Origin: Patulibacter defluvii
Lineage (GTDB): Bacteria > Actinomycetota > Thermoleophilia > Solirubrobacterales > Solirubrobacteraceae
Reading direction: 5' to 3'
Assembly: GCF_034096925.1 (NCBI RefSeq)
Contig: NZ_JAWZSQ010000006.1
Location: 124,001 to 188,000 of the forward strand
DNA length: 64,000 nucleotides
Below the pieces are notes generated by a model. It made no database searches. It saw nothing but the letters and a program-made list of their open reading frames with translations, and was not told where the DNA came from. Positions 26,417 to 34,965 of this stretch are shown one piece after another (within the stretch, counting starts at the first letter, position 1; the number at the start of each line of letters is the position of its first letter). Both the position numbers and the translations under genes were made by a program.

Positions 26417-27216
26417 GCGGACACCACCCGCAGGTGCGGCTCGGCGGCCGGCGTCGCCGCGGCGACCGTCTCCAGCACCACCTGCTCGCCGCGGCGCAGC
26501 ACGCGCGAGGCCACCAGCAGCGTCGACAGCATCGCGATCGAGGCCAACGTCACCTGCACGCTCACCGCGCCCTCCTCGGTCCAGTACACGTCGTCGAGCT
26601 TCAGCAGCAGCGCCGACTCGTCCAGCGTCAGCGCCACCCCGGCCCCGAACGGCACCGCCAGCCAGCGGTCCGCGCCCGGCGAGCGGGCGACGATCGAGGC
26701 GCCGCCCGCCAGGAACGCCATCGCGATCCCCGGCACGAAGTGGTGGACGTGGGTGTCGCTGACGACCACGTCGCGCAGGGGCCCGAACCGCCCGCGGCGG
26801 CGGATCATCGTCGTCGACAGCCGGGTCACCAGCCAGGTGCCGGTGAACGACAGCAGCAGGTTCAGCAGCGCGTTCTCGCGCTCCGAGCCCTCGCGGTAGC
26901 CGGCGACCGCCACCTGGACCGTCTCGCCGACCGCCTCGGCCCCGGCGTCCAGCACCCGGTCCGCCTCGGAGGGCAACGGCGCCGACCCGCGGCGCCAGAC
27001 CCGCGCCACCTCGAGCGCGATCGCGCCGGCGCCGGTGAACGCGGCCGCCGCGGCCAGCGTGCGGGTGCGGCGCTCGGCCGCCGTCCGCCGCCGGACCGCC
27101 GCCGGCGACTCGATCGCGCCCGGCAGCCGGGCCACCCGCCGCCCGGCGCGCAGCAGCGCGCGGCGACGCCGACCCCCGCGCGGGCGCAGGACCGGGACGA
27201 GGGGGGAGACGGCCAC
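26413..27216 (-). CDS. Conserved polytopic membrane protein with His/acidic motifs, function unknown
   Basis: The 267-residue protein has five to six hydrophobic segments. Two motifs stand out: VSDTHVHHFVPGIAMAF, with three His at the edge of a helix, and ALTLDESALLLKLDDVYW, with acidic residues after a helix; a metal site formed by the two is possible. Similar H-x-H-H plus LDE-x-A-L proteins occur in actinobacteria without known function, which I state from memory. It starts at GTG 27216, with a TACCCT box (27223-27228) six bases upstream. It is coupled to the RDD gene. Confidence 0.75.
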   Translation of the reverse strand: MAVSPLVPVLRPRGGRRRRALLRAGRRVARLPGAIESPAAVRRRTAAERRTRTLAAAAAFTGAGAIALEVARVWRRGSAPLPSEADRVLDAGAEAVGETVQVAVAGYREGSERENALLNLLLSFTGTWLVTRLSTTMIRRRGRFGPLRDVVVSDTHVHHFVPGIAMAFLAGGASIVARSPGADRWLAVPFGAGVALTLDESALLLKLDDVYWTEEGAVSVQVTLASIAMLSTLLVASRVLRRGEQVVLETVAAATPAAEPHLRVVSA

Positions 27217-27222
27217 GGCGCG

Positions 27223-27228
27223 AGGGTA
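27223..27228 (-). promoter_or_regulatory. -10 box TACCCT for the His-motif membrane protein gene
   Basis: It lies 6 bases before GTG 27216, a leaderless arrangement. Confidence 0.4.
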
Positions 27229-27269
27229 TCCCAGCGGGAGCCCCGGCGAGTGGCGACGCGCCCGTTCGC

Positions 27270-28160
27270 TCAGCGGTCGAGCAGGTCCTCGTCGACGACC
27301 GCGCCGGCCGCGCGCGCCGGCACGCCCATCACCCGGGTCCGCGGCGGGACGTCGCGGGTGACGACCGCCCCGGCCGCCACGAACGCGTCGGCGCCGACCT
27401 CGACCCCCGGCACCAGCACCACCCGGCCGCCGACCCGGGCCCCGCGGCGGACGGTCGCGCCGCGCAGCTCGATCCCCGCCGGGTCGGGCGTGCCGTCGGC
27501 GGCCCGCGGCGCCCGGCCCATCCGGTCGTCGTTCGTCGTCACCACCCCGGGACCGAGGAAGACGTCGTCCTCGATCACGCTGCGGGCGGTCACGTAGACG
27601 TCGGTCTGGATGCTGACCCGGTCGCCGATCACCACGTCGCAGTCGACGGTGCTGCCGCGGCCGACGATCGCGTCGGCGCCGATCGTGGCCCGCTCGCGCA
27701 CGAACGACTGGTCGCCGAGGATCGTCCGCGGCCCGACCGCCGCGCCGGCGAAGACCACCGCCCCGGCCCCGACGCTGGCCCCGGCCGCGAGCCGCAGCGG
27801 CCGCAGCGCCGGTCCGCCGGCGGCGGCCGAGCCGGCCCGCAGCCGCGGCGGCTTGCCGAGCACCGCGTGGTCGCCGACCACGACCTCGTCCTCGACCACC
27901 GTGCCCGGGTGGACGACGACGTGGCTGCCGAGCACCACGCCCGCTCCCAGCGTCACGTCGTGATGGACGACCGCGTGGACCCCGACGATCGTGCGCGCGC
28001 CGACCGTGGTCCCGCGGTCGATCACCGCGTAGGGCGCGATCCGGGCGCCGTCGCCGATCCGGGCCTCGGCGCCGATCAGCGCGCCGGCGCCGGCCGTCGC
28101 GGTCGGCTCGGTGATCGCCTGGGGGTGGATCGTGGCGCGGGCGCCGCCGGACTTCGCCAT
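27270..28160 (-). CDS. Left-handed beta-helix (hexapeptide) acyltransferase
   Basis: The 296-residue protein is built almost entirely of hexapeptide repeats (GAEARIGDGARIAPYAVI, LGSHVVVHPGTVVEDEVVVG), giving a left-handed beta-helix with active sites between trimer subunits. It ends with GAVVTRDVPPRTRVMGVPAR, the loop typical of sugar N- or O-acetyltransferases. The substrate is unknown, but a nucleotide-sugar oxidoreductase pair lies about 1.1 kb away on the opposite strand, so amino-sugar acetylation is possible. A TACGCT box (28169-28174) lies 8 bases before ATG 28160. Confidence 0.85.
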   Translation of the reverse strand: MAKSGGARATIHPQAITEPTATAGAGALIGAEARIGDGARIAPYAVIDRGTTVGARTIVGVHAVVHHDVTLGAGVVLGSHVVVHPGTVVEDEVVVGDHAVLGKPPRLRAGSAAAGGPALRPLRLAAGASVGAGAVVFAGAAVGPRTILGDQSFVRERATIGADAIVGRGSTVDCDVVIGDRVSIQTDVYVTARSVIEDDVFLGPGVVTTNDDRMGRAPRAADGTPDPAGIELRGATVRRGARVGGRVVLVPGVEVGADAFVAAGAVVTRDVPPRTRVMGVPARAAGAVVDEDLLDR

Positions 28161-28168
28161 GGCCCGGG

Positions 28169-28174
28169 AGCGTA
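28169..28174 (-). promoter_or_regulatory. -10 box TACGCT for the acyltransferase gene
   Basis: It lies 8 bases before ATG 28160, a leaderless arrangement. The M23 gene starts divergently, with a candidate TAGGTT at 28246-28251. Confidence 0.4.
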
Positions 28175-28295
28175 GCCCGTGACGGCGCCGTGAACGATCC
28201 GTGAGAAGGGCGTGAGAGCCGCTGTCGCCCGGGCCCGGCGGCCCCTAGGTTGTGCTCGTCCCGTTCCGCCCGTCCCCCCCCGGAGGCGCAGCCCG

Positions 28296-29243
28296 ATGTC
28301 CCGTCGTTCCCGTCCCGCCGCCCGCGCGGCCCTCGCCGCCGCCGCCCTGGCCGTGGTCGTCCCCCTGGCCGGGGCGGCGCCGGCCGGGGCCGTCACCGAC
28401 CTGCGGCTGCCCTTCGCCTGCGGCACCGTGATGCTCGGCAAGGTCTACAGCGGGCACCGGCCGGCCAACGCGATCGACTTCAACGGGCCGGGCGGGGGCG
28501 ACAGCGACCTCGGCACCCCGATCGTGGCCTCGGGCCCGGGCCGGGTGACGATCTCGAAGTACTACACGTCGAACGGCTACGGCAACGCGATCGAGATCAC
28601 CCACTCCGGCGTCCGCAGCTTCTACGCCCACCTGCGCGACCGCAAGGTGAAGGTCAACCAGCGGGTCAAGCGAGGCCAGCTGATCGGCCACCTCGGCCGC
28701 AGCAGCGCCAAGTACGAGCACGAGTCGTGGTGGAGCGCCCACCTGCACTACGAGCAGCGCTCGGCCGGCGGCTCGGTGATCAAGGCCCGCTTCAACGGCA
28801 AGCTGGCCGCCGAGTACAGCCACTTCGGCCAGTCGGTCCGGCACCGCAGCGGCAACTGCGCCAAGGCCCCGGCACCGGCGCCCACGCCGACGCCGACGCC
28901 CACCCCGACCCCGACTCCCACCCCGACGCCGACCCCGCAGCCGCAGGTCGGGGTCCCGCTGCCGGCGATCGCCCACCGCCGCGCGGCGACGGTCCGGACC
29001 GACAACGGACTGCGCGTGATCGCCCGCGCCGGCGCCTCGACCAACGCCGCGCTCGTCCGCCGCTTCGCCTCCGGCGCCACGGTCCGGATCGTCTGCCAGA
29101 AGCGCGGTCAGCAGGTGAGCGGCAAGTTCGGCACCTCGCGGCTGTGGGACCTGGTCGACCTCGGCAACGGCCGCGGCGCCTACCTGACCGACACCTACGT
29201 CTACACCGGCAGCGACGGCCGGGTGGCGCCGAACTGCCCGTAG
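28296..29243 (+). CDS. Secreted M23-family peptidase-like protein with SH3-like domain
   Basis: The 315-residue protein has a signal peptide (LAAAALAVVVPLAGAAPAGA), an M23/LytM domain (about 37-190) with HRPANAIDF (His and Asp zinc ligands) and HLHYE (His-x-His motif), a Pro-Thr repeat linker (encoded by about 28881-28937) and a C-terminal SH3-like domain. It probably cleaves or binds peptidoglycan outside the cell. AWSAHLHYE-type motifs are retained, so activity is plausible. The ribosome-binding site CGGAGG (28281-28286) precedes ATG 28296. Confidence 0.88.
   Translation: MSRRSRPAARAALAAAALAVVVPLAGAAPAGAVTDLRLPFACGTVMLGKVYSGHRPANAIDFNGPGGGDSDLGTPIVASGPGRVTISKYYTSNGYGNAIEITHSGVRSFYAHLRDRKVKVNQRVKRGQLIGHLGRSSAKYEHESWWSAHLHYEQRSAGGSVIKARFNGKLAAEYSHFGQSVRHRSGNCAKAPAPAPTPTPTPTPTPTPTPTPTPQPQVGVPLPAIAHRRAATVRTDNGLRVIARAGASTNAALVRRFASGATVRIVCQKRGQQVSGKFGTSRLWDLVDLGNGRGAYLTDTYVYTGSDGRVAPNCP
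28881..28937 (+). repeat. Pro-Thr dipeptide-coding tandem repeat
   Basis: CC(C/G)AC(G/C) units encode (PT)n between the M23 and SH3-like domains. It is a low-complexity linker that could vary in length between strains. Confidence 0.8.
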
Positions 29244-29275
29244 CCCCCGCCGCGGGGAGGGAGCAGCCGCTCGAA

Positions 29276-29281
29276 TAGGCT
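29276..29281 (+). promoter_or_regulatory. -10 box TAGGCT for the Gfo/Idh gene
   Basis: It lies 8 bases before GTG 29290, a leaderless arrangement. Confidence 0.4.
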
Positions 29282-29289
29282 TCCTCCCC

Positions 29290-30426
29290 GTGAGCGACGC
29301 CGAGCAGCAGGGCCCGAGGACGGCCGATCCGGCGCCCCTGCGGGGGGCCGTGGTCGGCCTGGGCATGATGGGCCGCCACCACGCCCGGCTGCTCCAGACC
29401 TCGGGCCTGACCACCTTGGTCGGGGCCGTCGACCCGGGCGGCGACCGCCACGGCGCGGTCGGCGACCCGGCGCTCGTCTTCCCGACGGTCGGCGCGCTGC
29501 TCGACGGTGCCGCCGACCAGCGGCCGCAGATCGCGATCGTCGCCGTCCCGACCGAGGAGCACCTGGCCGCGGTCCTGGAGCTGGTGGCCGCCGGCGTCCA
29601 CGTGCTGGTGGAGAAGCCGCTGGCCGAGGATCCCGACCGCGCCCGCGAGCTGATCGCGGCGGTCCGGGCGGCCGACGTCCACGGGGTCGTCGGCCACGTC
29701 GAGCGCTGCAACCCGGCGCTGCGCGAGCTGCGGCGGCGGGTGCTCGGCGGGCAGCTGGGCCGGGTCTTCCACGTCGCCACCGAGCGGATCGGGCCGTTCC
29801 CCGCCCGGATCCGCGACGTCGGCGTGGTCAAGGACCTGGCCACCCACGACCTCGACCTGGTCGGCTGGCTCGGCGACGGGCCGGTCGTCACGCTCGCCGC
29901 CCAGACCCAGCACCGGATGGGCCGCGCCCACGAGGACCTGGTCAACGTGGTCGGGCGGCTGGAGGGCGGCACGACCTTCACGACGATGGTCGACTGGCTG
30001 TCGCCGACGAAGGTCCGCCGGACCCGGGTGCTGGGCGAGCGGGGGATGCTGGTGGCCGACACCCTGACCGCCGACCTGACCTTCTACGCCAACGGCGAGG
30101 TGGCCAGCGAGTGGGACGCCGCCCGCACCCTGCGCGGGGTCAGCGAGGGCGACATGACCCGCTACGCGATCGCCCGCCGCGAGCCGCTGCTGGTCGAGCT
30201 GGAGGGCTTCTGCGCCCTGGTCCGCGGCGACGAGGACGCCTCGGTGGTGCCGCTGGAGGCCGGCCTGGCCGCGGTCGAGCTGGCCGACGCGGTGCTCCGC
30301 AGCGCGGCCGCCGGGGAGACGGTCCACCTGGTCCCGACCGACGGTCCCGGCGGACCGGGCGGCCTGCGCGGTCGCTCGCACGACGGGATCGCCGACCCGA
30401 CCGACGGTGTGGAGGCGCCGCGATGA
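29290..30426 (+). CDS. Gfo/Idh/MocA-family NAD(P)-dependent sugar oxidoreductase
   Basis: The 378-residue protein has an N-terminal Rossmann fold (GAVVGLGMMGRHHARLL), the family signature VLVEKPLAEDP with the catalytic Lys-Pro, and the second-domain residues KDLATHDLDLVGWL including the His of the active site. Such enzymes oxidise a sugar or nucleotide-sugar hydroxyl. Its stop overlaps the ATG of the following nucleotide-sugar dehydrogenase (ATGA), and this pairing resembles the WbpB/WbpA pair of UDP-GlcNAc-derived uronic acid synthesis. That assignment is inference. Confidence 0.88.
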   Translation: MSDAEQQGPRTADPAPLRGAVVGLGMMGRHHARLLQTSGLTTLVGAVDPGGDRHGAVGDPALVFPTVGALLDGAADQRPQIAIVAVPTEEHLAAVLELVAAGVHVLVEKPLAEDPDRARELIAAVRAADVHGVVGHVERCNPALRELRRRVLGGQLGRVFHVATERIGPFPARIRDVGVVKDLATHDLDLVGWLGDGPVVTLAAQTQHRMGRAHEDLVNVVGRLEGGTTFTTMVDWLSPTKVRRTRVLGERGMLVADTLTADLTFYANGEVASEWDAARTLRGVSEGDMTRYAIARREPLLVELEGFCALVRGDEDASVVPLEAGLAAVELADAVLRSAAAGETVHLVPTDGPGGPGGLRGRSHDGIADPTDGVEAPR

Positions 30427-31754
30427 GGGTCGTCGTCGTCGCGCTGGGCAAGATCGGCCTGCCGCTGGCCGCGTTCGCCGCCCGTCACGGGCACGAGGTG
30501 ATCGGCTGCGACATCGACGAGGCGGTCGTCGCCCAGGTCAACGCCGCGCGGGAGCCGTTCCCGGGCGAGGGCGGGCTGGCCGAGGCGCTGGCCGCGACGG
30601 TCCCGACCGGCACGCTGCGGGCGACGACCGACACCGTCGCCGCGGTCGCCGCCGGCGCCGACCTGATCCTCGCCGTCCCGCCGCTGGTGGTCGACGCCGA
30701 CGCGAAGCCGGAGTGGCGGGCGCTCGACGCGGCGGTCGAGGCGATCGGCCGCGGGCTGGCCCAGGCCGTCGCCGAGCGCGGGACCGCCGCCGGCCCCGAC
30801 GGCGCGCCGCCGAGCGTGGTGGTCGAGACGACCCTGCCGGTCGGCAGCACCCGCGCGCGGGTGGCGCCGCTGCTGGAGCGGACCAGTGGTCTGCGCGAGG
30901 GCGTCGACTTCCACGCCGCCCACAGCCCCGAGCGGGTCTACAGCGGCCGGATCTTCCGGGACTTGGAGACCTACCCGAAGCTGGTCGGTGGGCTCGACGC
31001 GATCGGCGAGGCCCGCACCGCCGCCCGCTACCGGCGGCTGCTGAACGGCCCCGACGCGCCGGTGGTCGAGGTCCGCGAGCTGGGCGGGGCCGAGGCAGCC
31101 GAGCTGACGAAGCTGGCCGAGACGACCTACCGCGACCTGAACATCGCCTTCGCCAACGAGCTGGCGCGCCACGCCGACCGGATCGGGGTCGACGTGCAGG
31201 GCGTGATCGACGCCGCCAACAGCCAGCCGTTCAGCCACATCCACCGGCCGGGCGTCGCCGTCGGCGGCCACTGCATCCCGGTCTACCCGCGCTTCTACCT
31301 GGAGGGCGACCCGGGCGCGACGCTACCCGCCGCCGCCCGCGCGGTCAACGAGGCGATGCCGGCCTACGCGGTCGAGCTGCTCGGGGGACTGCTCGGCGGG
31401 CTGGCCGGGCGGCGGGTGCTGGTGCTCGGCGCGGCCTATCGCGGCGACGTCAAGGAGACGGCCTTCAGCGGCGTCTTCGGGCTCCGCGACGCGCTCGCCG
31501 CAGCCGGCGCCGAGCCGCTGGTCGCCGACCCGCTCTACGGCGACGACGAGCTGCGGGCGCTCGGGCTGGCGCCGTGGGACGGCGGTCCGGTCGACGGCGC
31601 GATCGTTCAGGCCGACCACGCCGCCTACCGCGCGCTGAGCCCGGCCGACGTGCCCGGGGCGCGGGCGGTGGTCGACGGCCGCGGCGTGCTCGACGCCGAC
31701 CGCTGGCGGGCTGCCGGCGTGGCGCTGCGCCGGATCGGCTCGCGTGGCGGTTGA
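30423..31754 (+). CDS. UDP-sugar 6-dehydrogenase (UDP-GlcNAc/ManNAc dehydrogenase type)
   Basis: The 443-residue enzyme oxidises the C6 hydroxyl of a UDP-hexose to the carboxylate in two NAD-dependent steps. Signatures are VVALGKIGLPLAAFAARHGHEV (Rossmann), the Thr-Lys-Leu-Ala-Glu region TKLAETTYRDLNIAFANEL, and GVAVGGHCIPVYP with the catalytic Cys. The last residues SRGG and the stop codon lie inside the left half of a 49-base palindrome (31739-31787). It is coupled to the upstream Gfo/Idh gene. Confidence 0.92.
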   Translation: MRVVVVALGKIGLPLAAFAARHGHEVIGCDIDEAVVAQVNAAREPFPGEGGLAEALAATVPTGTLRATTDTVAAVAAGADLILAVPPLVVDADAKPEWRALDAAVEAIGRGLAQAVAERGTAAGPDGAPPSVVVETTLPVGSTRARVAPLLERTSGLREGVDFHAAHSPERVYSGRIFRDLETYPKLVGGLDAIGEARTAARYRRLLNGPDAPVVEVRELGGAEAAELTKLAETTYRDLNIAFANELARHADRIGVDVQGVIDAANSQPFSHIHRPGVAVGGHCIPVYPRFYLEGDPGATLPAAARAVNEAMPAYAVELLGGLLGGLAGRRVLVLGAAYRGDVKETAFSGVFGLRDALAAAGAEPLVADPLYGDDELRALGLAPWDGGPVDGAIVQADHAAYRALSPADVPGARAVVDGRGVLDADRWRAAGVALRRIGSRGG

Positions 31755-31787
31755 CCCCCGGCGTCCGGGGCCGATCCGCCACGCGAG
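31739..31787. repeat. 49-base palindromic element, copy 1 (terminator/REP-like)
   Basis: The outer arms CTCGCGTGGCGG (31739-31750) and CCGCCACGCGAG (31776-31787) are perfect reverse complements. An inner perfect hairpin, CCCCGG (31756-31761) and CCGGGG (31765-31770) with loop CGT, sits inside. The reverse complement matches copy 2 (32225-32273) at 47 of 49 bases. The element overlaps the 3' end of the dehydrogenase gene. Confidence 0.85.
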
Positions 31788-31810
31788 GCGGGGGCGGGCG
31801 GCCGGCAGGG

Positions 31811-32188
31811 CTAGGCGTCGATCAGCGAGAGGACGTTGCCGGCCGGATCGGTGAACCAGGCGATCGTCGGGCCGTTGTCGCGCATGATCCCCTTCTCGTC
31901 CTGCGGCATCCCCTCGTAGCGCTCGAAGGCGACGCCGCGCGCGGTCAGCTCGTCGACCGCGGCGTCGACGTCGTCGACCGGGAAGTTGAGGATCGTGAAG
32001 GTCGCGGGCTGGTGGTTGGGCTTCGGATAGGCGATCACGTCGCGGCCGCCGGCCAGGTGCAGGGTCACGATCCCCATCTCGTTGGGACCGGTGACCCGCA
32101 GGCCGAGGACGTCGCGGTAGAAGCGGGCAGCGGCGTCGGTGTCGTCGACCGAAAAGCCGCCGAAGGCGGGGCTGTTGGTGAGCGGCAT
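31811..32188 (-). CDS. VOC-superfamily (glyoxalase/bleomycin-resistance) protein
   Basis: The 125-residue protein has two beta-alpha-beta-beta-beta units of the vicinal oxygen chelate fold: GGFSVDDTDAAARFYRDVLG at the start and TILNFPVDDVDAAVDELTARG in the middle, ending AWFTDPAGNVLSLID. Members include dioxygenases, glyoxalases and antibiotic-binding proteins. The substrate cannot be told. GGAAGG serves as ribosome-binding site before ATG 32188. The gene is bracketed by two near-identical palindromes. Confidence 0.88.
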   Translation of the reverse strand: MPLTNSPAFGGFSVDDTDAAARFYRDVLGLRVTGPNEMGIVTLHLAGGRDVIAYPKPNHQPATFTILNFPVDDVDAAVDELTARGVAFERYEGMPQDEKGIMRDNGPTIAWFTDPAGNVLSLIDA

Positions 32189-32224
32189 GCCCTTCCAGAC
32201 CCCGCCCGTCGCCGGAACTCATCG

Positions 32225-32273
32225 CTCGCGTGGCGGATTCGCCCCGGACGCCGGGGGTCAACCGCCACGCGAG
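32225..32273. repeat. 49-base palindromic element, copy 2 (terminator/REP-like)
   Basis: This is the inverted near-copy of the element at 31739-31787, with perfect 12-base outer arms (32225-32236, 32262-32273) and inner CCCCGG/CCGGGG. It supplies the last codons (SRGG) and stop of mceF on the minus strand, as copy 1 does for the dehydrogenase gene on the plus strand. Confidence 0.85.
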
Positions 32274-33583
32274 GTGGGGGTGGGGGTCGGTGGGGAGGCC
32301 GGCGGCGGGGTCGCGCGCAGGCGCGGGAAGTCGCCGGGGCGGTAGGGCGCGTTGCGCGCGGCGTCGCCGGGCAGGGTGTAGGCGTTGGTCGGCAGGTCGC
32401 TCTTGGCCGCCAGCAGCGTCGCCGGGTCGATCATCACGAAGAACCGCGCCCAGCGGCCCTTGGCGTCGCCGTTGGTGCCGAAGGCGGCGGTGTTCGAGAA
32501 CCAGGCCGCGATCGTGCGCTGGCGCGGCGCCAGGTAGCGGACGATCGTCGTCAGGTTCGACAGCGCCGGGGTCGCGACGCGGGCGGCCGGGGTGGCGGCG
32601 TCGAGCGCGTCGGGCAGCAGGTCGAGCAGCGGGGCCGCCGCCCGCCGCAGCCGCTCGGCCCCGCCGAGGATCCGGTCGACCCGGGCCGTCGCCGCCGGCA
32701 GCGCCGCGGCCGCCGCGGTCAGGTCGGGCGCGGCCGCCCGCAGGCCCGCCACCACCGGCCGCGCCTCGGCCAGCAGCGGCCGCGCCTGGGCGAGCGCGGC
32801 GTCGGCCGCCCGCAGCAGCCGCGGCGCCTCGTGCAGGGTCGCGCGCAGCGCCCGGTCGCGGTCGGCGACGGCGTCGAGCGTCCGCGCGCCGTCGCGGACC
32901 AGCGCCCGCACCCGCTCGCGGCGGGCGGCCAGCGCCTGCACCACCTGGCCGCCGCCGTCGACGATCGCCGCCAGCGCCGGTCCCTGGCCGTCGAGCACCG
33001 CGCCGAGCCGGTGGGCGGCGTCGACCGTCGTCCGCAGCTCGCGGAGGGCGCCGTCCAGCTGCTCGCCCGCGCGTGGCGAGGCGGTCGCCCGGCCGGCGGT
33101 CCGCAGCGCACCCCGCAAGTGCCGGCGGGTCGGCGGGTCGAGCATCTCCAGCGCCTCGTCGATCTCGACCGCCGGCCGCACCGCCGTCGCGGCGAGGGTC
33201 GCGCCGTCGCGCAGCGGGCCACGGCGGGCGTGGCCCGGGTCGAGGTCGACGTAGCCCTCGCCGAGCGGGGTCTTGGTGCCGATCCGCAGCGTCGCGTCGC
33301 GGTGGACGGCGACCGGGGTGCCGTCGAGCGCCAGCGTCAGCAGCGCGCGGCCGCCGGAGCGCTCGATCCGCCGTACGTGACCGACCACCACGCCGCGCAC
33401 GCGGACGTCGGAGCGGGTGGCCAGCGCCTGGCTGTCGTCGACCCGCGCCCGCAGCAGGAACGGCCGGTCGACCTCGATCGCGGGGCCGCCGAAGCGGGCG
33501 GCCAGCAGCAGGAACAGCGCCACGCCCGTGACCAGGAAGAGCAGCAGCAGGACGGCGCCGCCGCGGGGCACGTGCCGGTTCAC
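32258..33583 (-). CDS. Mce-family lipid-transport protein, sixth of six (MceF position)
   Basis: The 441-residue protein has an N-terminal membrane helix (AVLLLLFLVTGVALFLLLAA), an MCE domain (about 37-120: ALATRSDVRVRGVVVGHVRRI, GEGYVDLDPG) and a long Ala/Arg/Leu-rich helical region. Mce proteins form hexamers or tubes that ferry lipids between envelope and membrane. Its GTG overlaps the preceding mce stop (GTGA). It is the last gene of an eight-gene operon. The C-terminus lies in the palindromic element. No lipobox is seen. Confidence 0.88.
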   Translation of the reverse strand: MNRHVPRGGAVLLLLFLVTGVALFLLLAARFGGPAIEVDRPFLLRARVDDSQALATRSDVRVRGVVVGHVRRIERSGGRALLTLALDGTPVAVHRDATLRIGTKTPLGEGYVDLDPGHARRGPLRDGATLAATAVRPAVEIDEALEMLDPPTRRHLRGALRTAGRATASPRAGEQLDGALRELRTTVDAAHRLGAVLDGQGPALAAIVDGGGQVVQALAARRERVRALVRDGARTLDAVADRDRALRATLHEAPRLLRAADAALAQARPLLAEARPVVAGLRAAAPDLTAAAAALPAATARVDRILGGAERLRRAAAPLLDLLPDALDAATPAARVATPALSNLTTIVRYLAPRQRTIAAWFSNTAAFGTNGDAKGRWARFFVMIDPATLLAAKSDLPTNAYTLPGDAARNAPYRPGDFPRLRATPPPASPPTPTPTSRGG

Positions 33584-34965
33584 CGCCGGGCCTCCGCGTC
33601 CGCGGCGCCGAGCCGGCGCGCGTCGTCGGCCAGGCCGGGGACCAGGAACGGCACCAGGCAGGCCAGCGCGTTGGTCCGGCAGGCGCGCAGCGAGGCGGTC
33701 ACCACCTGCCGCTCGGCGTCGCGGCGGGCCGTGCCCTTGGTCTCGATCGGGAAGCCGAAGTTGGCCGGGTTGAACGGCTCGAAGAAGCCGAGCCCGCGCA
33801 GCAGCGTGCCGTTGACGTCGGCGGTCGAGAAGATCCCGCTGAAGCGCTCGCCGAGCAGGCCGATCCCGTCGCGGTTGCGGTCGATCGCGCGGACGATCGG
33901 GTCGAGCCGGCCGACCGGGTGCTCGAGCAGCGGGACGGCGGTCGCGAGCGTGGTGGTGGTCTGCCGCGCGGCCCGCAGCGCCGGGCCGGTGGCGGTCGCG
34001 GTGCCGTCCAGCTCGGCCAGCAGCCGCGACAGGTCGGGCAGCGCCCCGCGGACGTCGCGGAGGGTCGCCGGCAGTGCCCGCGCCAGCGGCCGCAGCGCCG
34101 TCAATGCGGGGTCGAGGTCGTCGCCCAGCTCGTCGACCGCGGCGACCGCCTGGCGGGTGCGGGTCAGCGTCGCCGGCAGCTCGGCGACCGTCCGCCGCAG
34201 CTCGCCGGAGCGGGCCCCGCCGACGGCCAGCGTCGCGCGGGCGGCGGCGATCGCCCGCGCCAGCGTCCGGTCGCGGCGGCCGACGGTGGTGAAGAGCACG
34301 TCGAGGTGGCCGACCAGCCGGGTCAGCAGCTGCCGCCGGTGGTCGAGCTTGGCCGTGACCGCGTCGGCCGAGCGGGTCAGCGGCTCGACCCGCCGCAGCG
34401 CGTCGGCCAACGTGCGGCCGCGGCGGCCGCCGACGCCGCGATCGAGCTGGCCGATCAGCAGCTGGAGGTGGGTGCGGGTGTCGGCGTCGAGGGTCGAGAC
34501 GACGCGGCTGAAGGGCACGCTGGCCGCCGTCCGGGCGTCGTCGATCCGGTCGCCCTCGCCGAGCGCGGGCGCGGTCCGGCGGCCGGGCGTCAGCTCGACC
34601 ACCAGGTCGCCGAGCTGCGAGCGCGGCCGGATCGTGGCCCGGGCGTCGGCGTGGAGCTTGCCGGCGGTCGCGCGGTCGAGCCGCAGGGTCAGCTCGGCGC
34701 GGCCGTCGCGGTGGGCGATCCCCGTCACCCGGCCGCTCTCGACCCCGGCGATCGTGACCGTCGCGTCGTCGCTGGGGCGGAGGCCGGCGGCGTCGGCGAA
34801 GCTGGCCCGGACCGTGTAGCCATCGCCGGCGAACGGCCAGCTGCGGTTGACCTCGAGCACCCAGGCGACGAGCGCCAGCCCGACCAGGCCGAGCAGCACC
34901 AGCACCGTCCGGCCGAGCGGCGGCAGCGCCCCGCCGGCGGGCCGCAGGAGGCGACGACGGCTCAT
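33580..34965 (-). CDS. Mce-family lipid-transport protein, fifth (MceE position)
   Basis: The 461-residue protein has one membrane helix (about 19-40), an MCE domain with GLRPSDDATVTIAGVESGRV and SQLGDLVVELTPGRR, and a long helical region. A conserved C-terminal patch FFEPFNPANFGFPIE ends with CRTNALACLVPF. ATG 34965 overlaps the previous stop by four bases. MceE proteins of mycobacteria are often lipoproteins; this one has a plain membrane anchor and no lipobox. Confidence 0.87.
   Translation of the reverse strand: MSRRRLLRPAGGALPPLGRTVLVLLGLVGLALVAWVLEVNRSWPFAGDGYTVRASFADAAGLRPSDDATVTIAGVESGRVTGIAHRDGRAELTLRLDRATAGKLHADARATIRPRSQLGDLVVELTPGRRTAPALGEGDRIDDARTAASVPFSRVVSTLDADTRTHLQLLIGQLDRGVGGRRGRTLADALRRVEPLTRSADAVTAKLDHRRQLLTRLVGHLDVLFTTVGRRDRTLARAIAAARATLAVGGARSGELRRTVAELPATLTRTRQAVAAVDELGDDLDPALTALRPLARALPATLRDVRGALPDLSRLLAELDGTATATGPALRAARQTTTTLATAVPLLEHPVGRLDPIVRAIDRNRDGIGLLGERFSGIFSTADVNGTLLRGLGFFEPFNPANFGFPIETKGTARRDAERQVVTASLRACRTNALACLVPFLVPGLADDARRLGAADAEARR

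Noticed and set aside
28881..28937. CRISPR-like or minisatellite array
   Set aside because: It is a coding Pro-Thr linker with no spacers or cas genes.
31739..32273. Insertion sequence carrying the VOC gene
   Set aside because: No transposase and no target-site duplication visible; the ends look like terminator or REP elements. Retained only as a palindrome finding.
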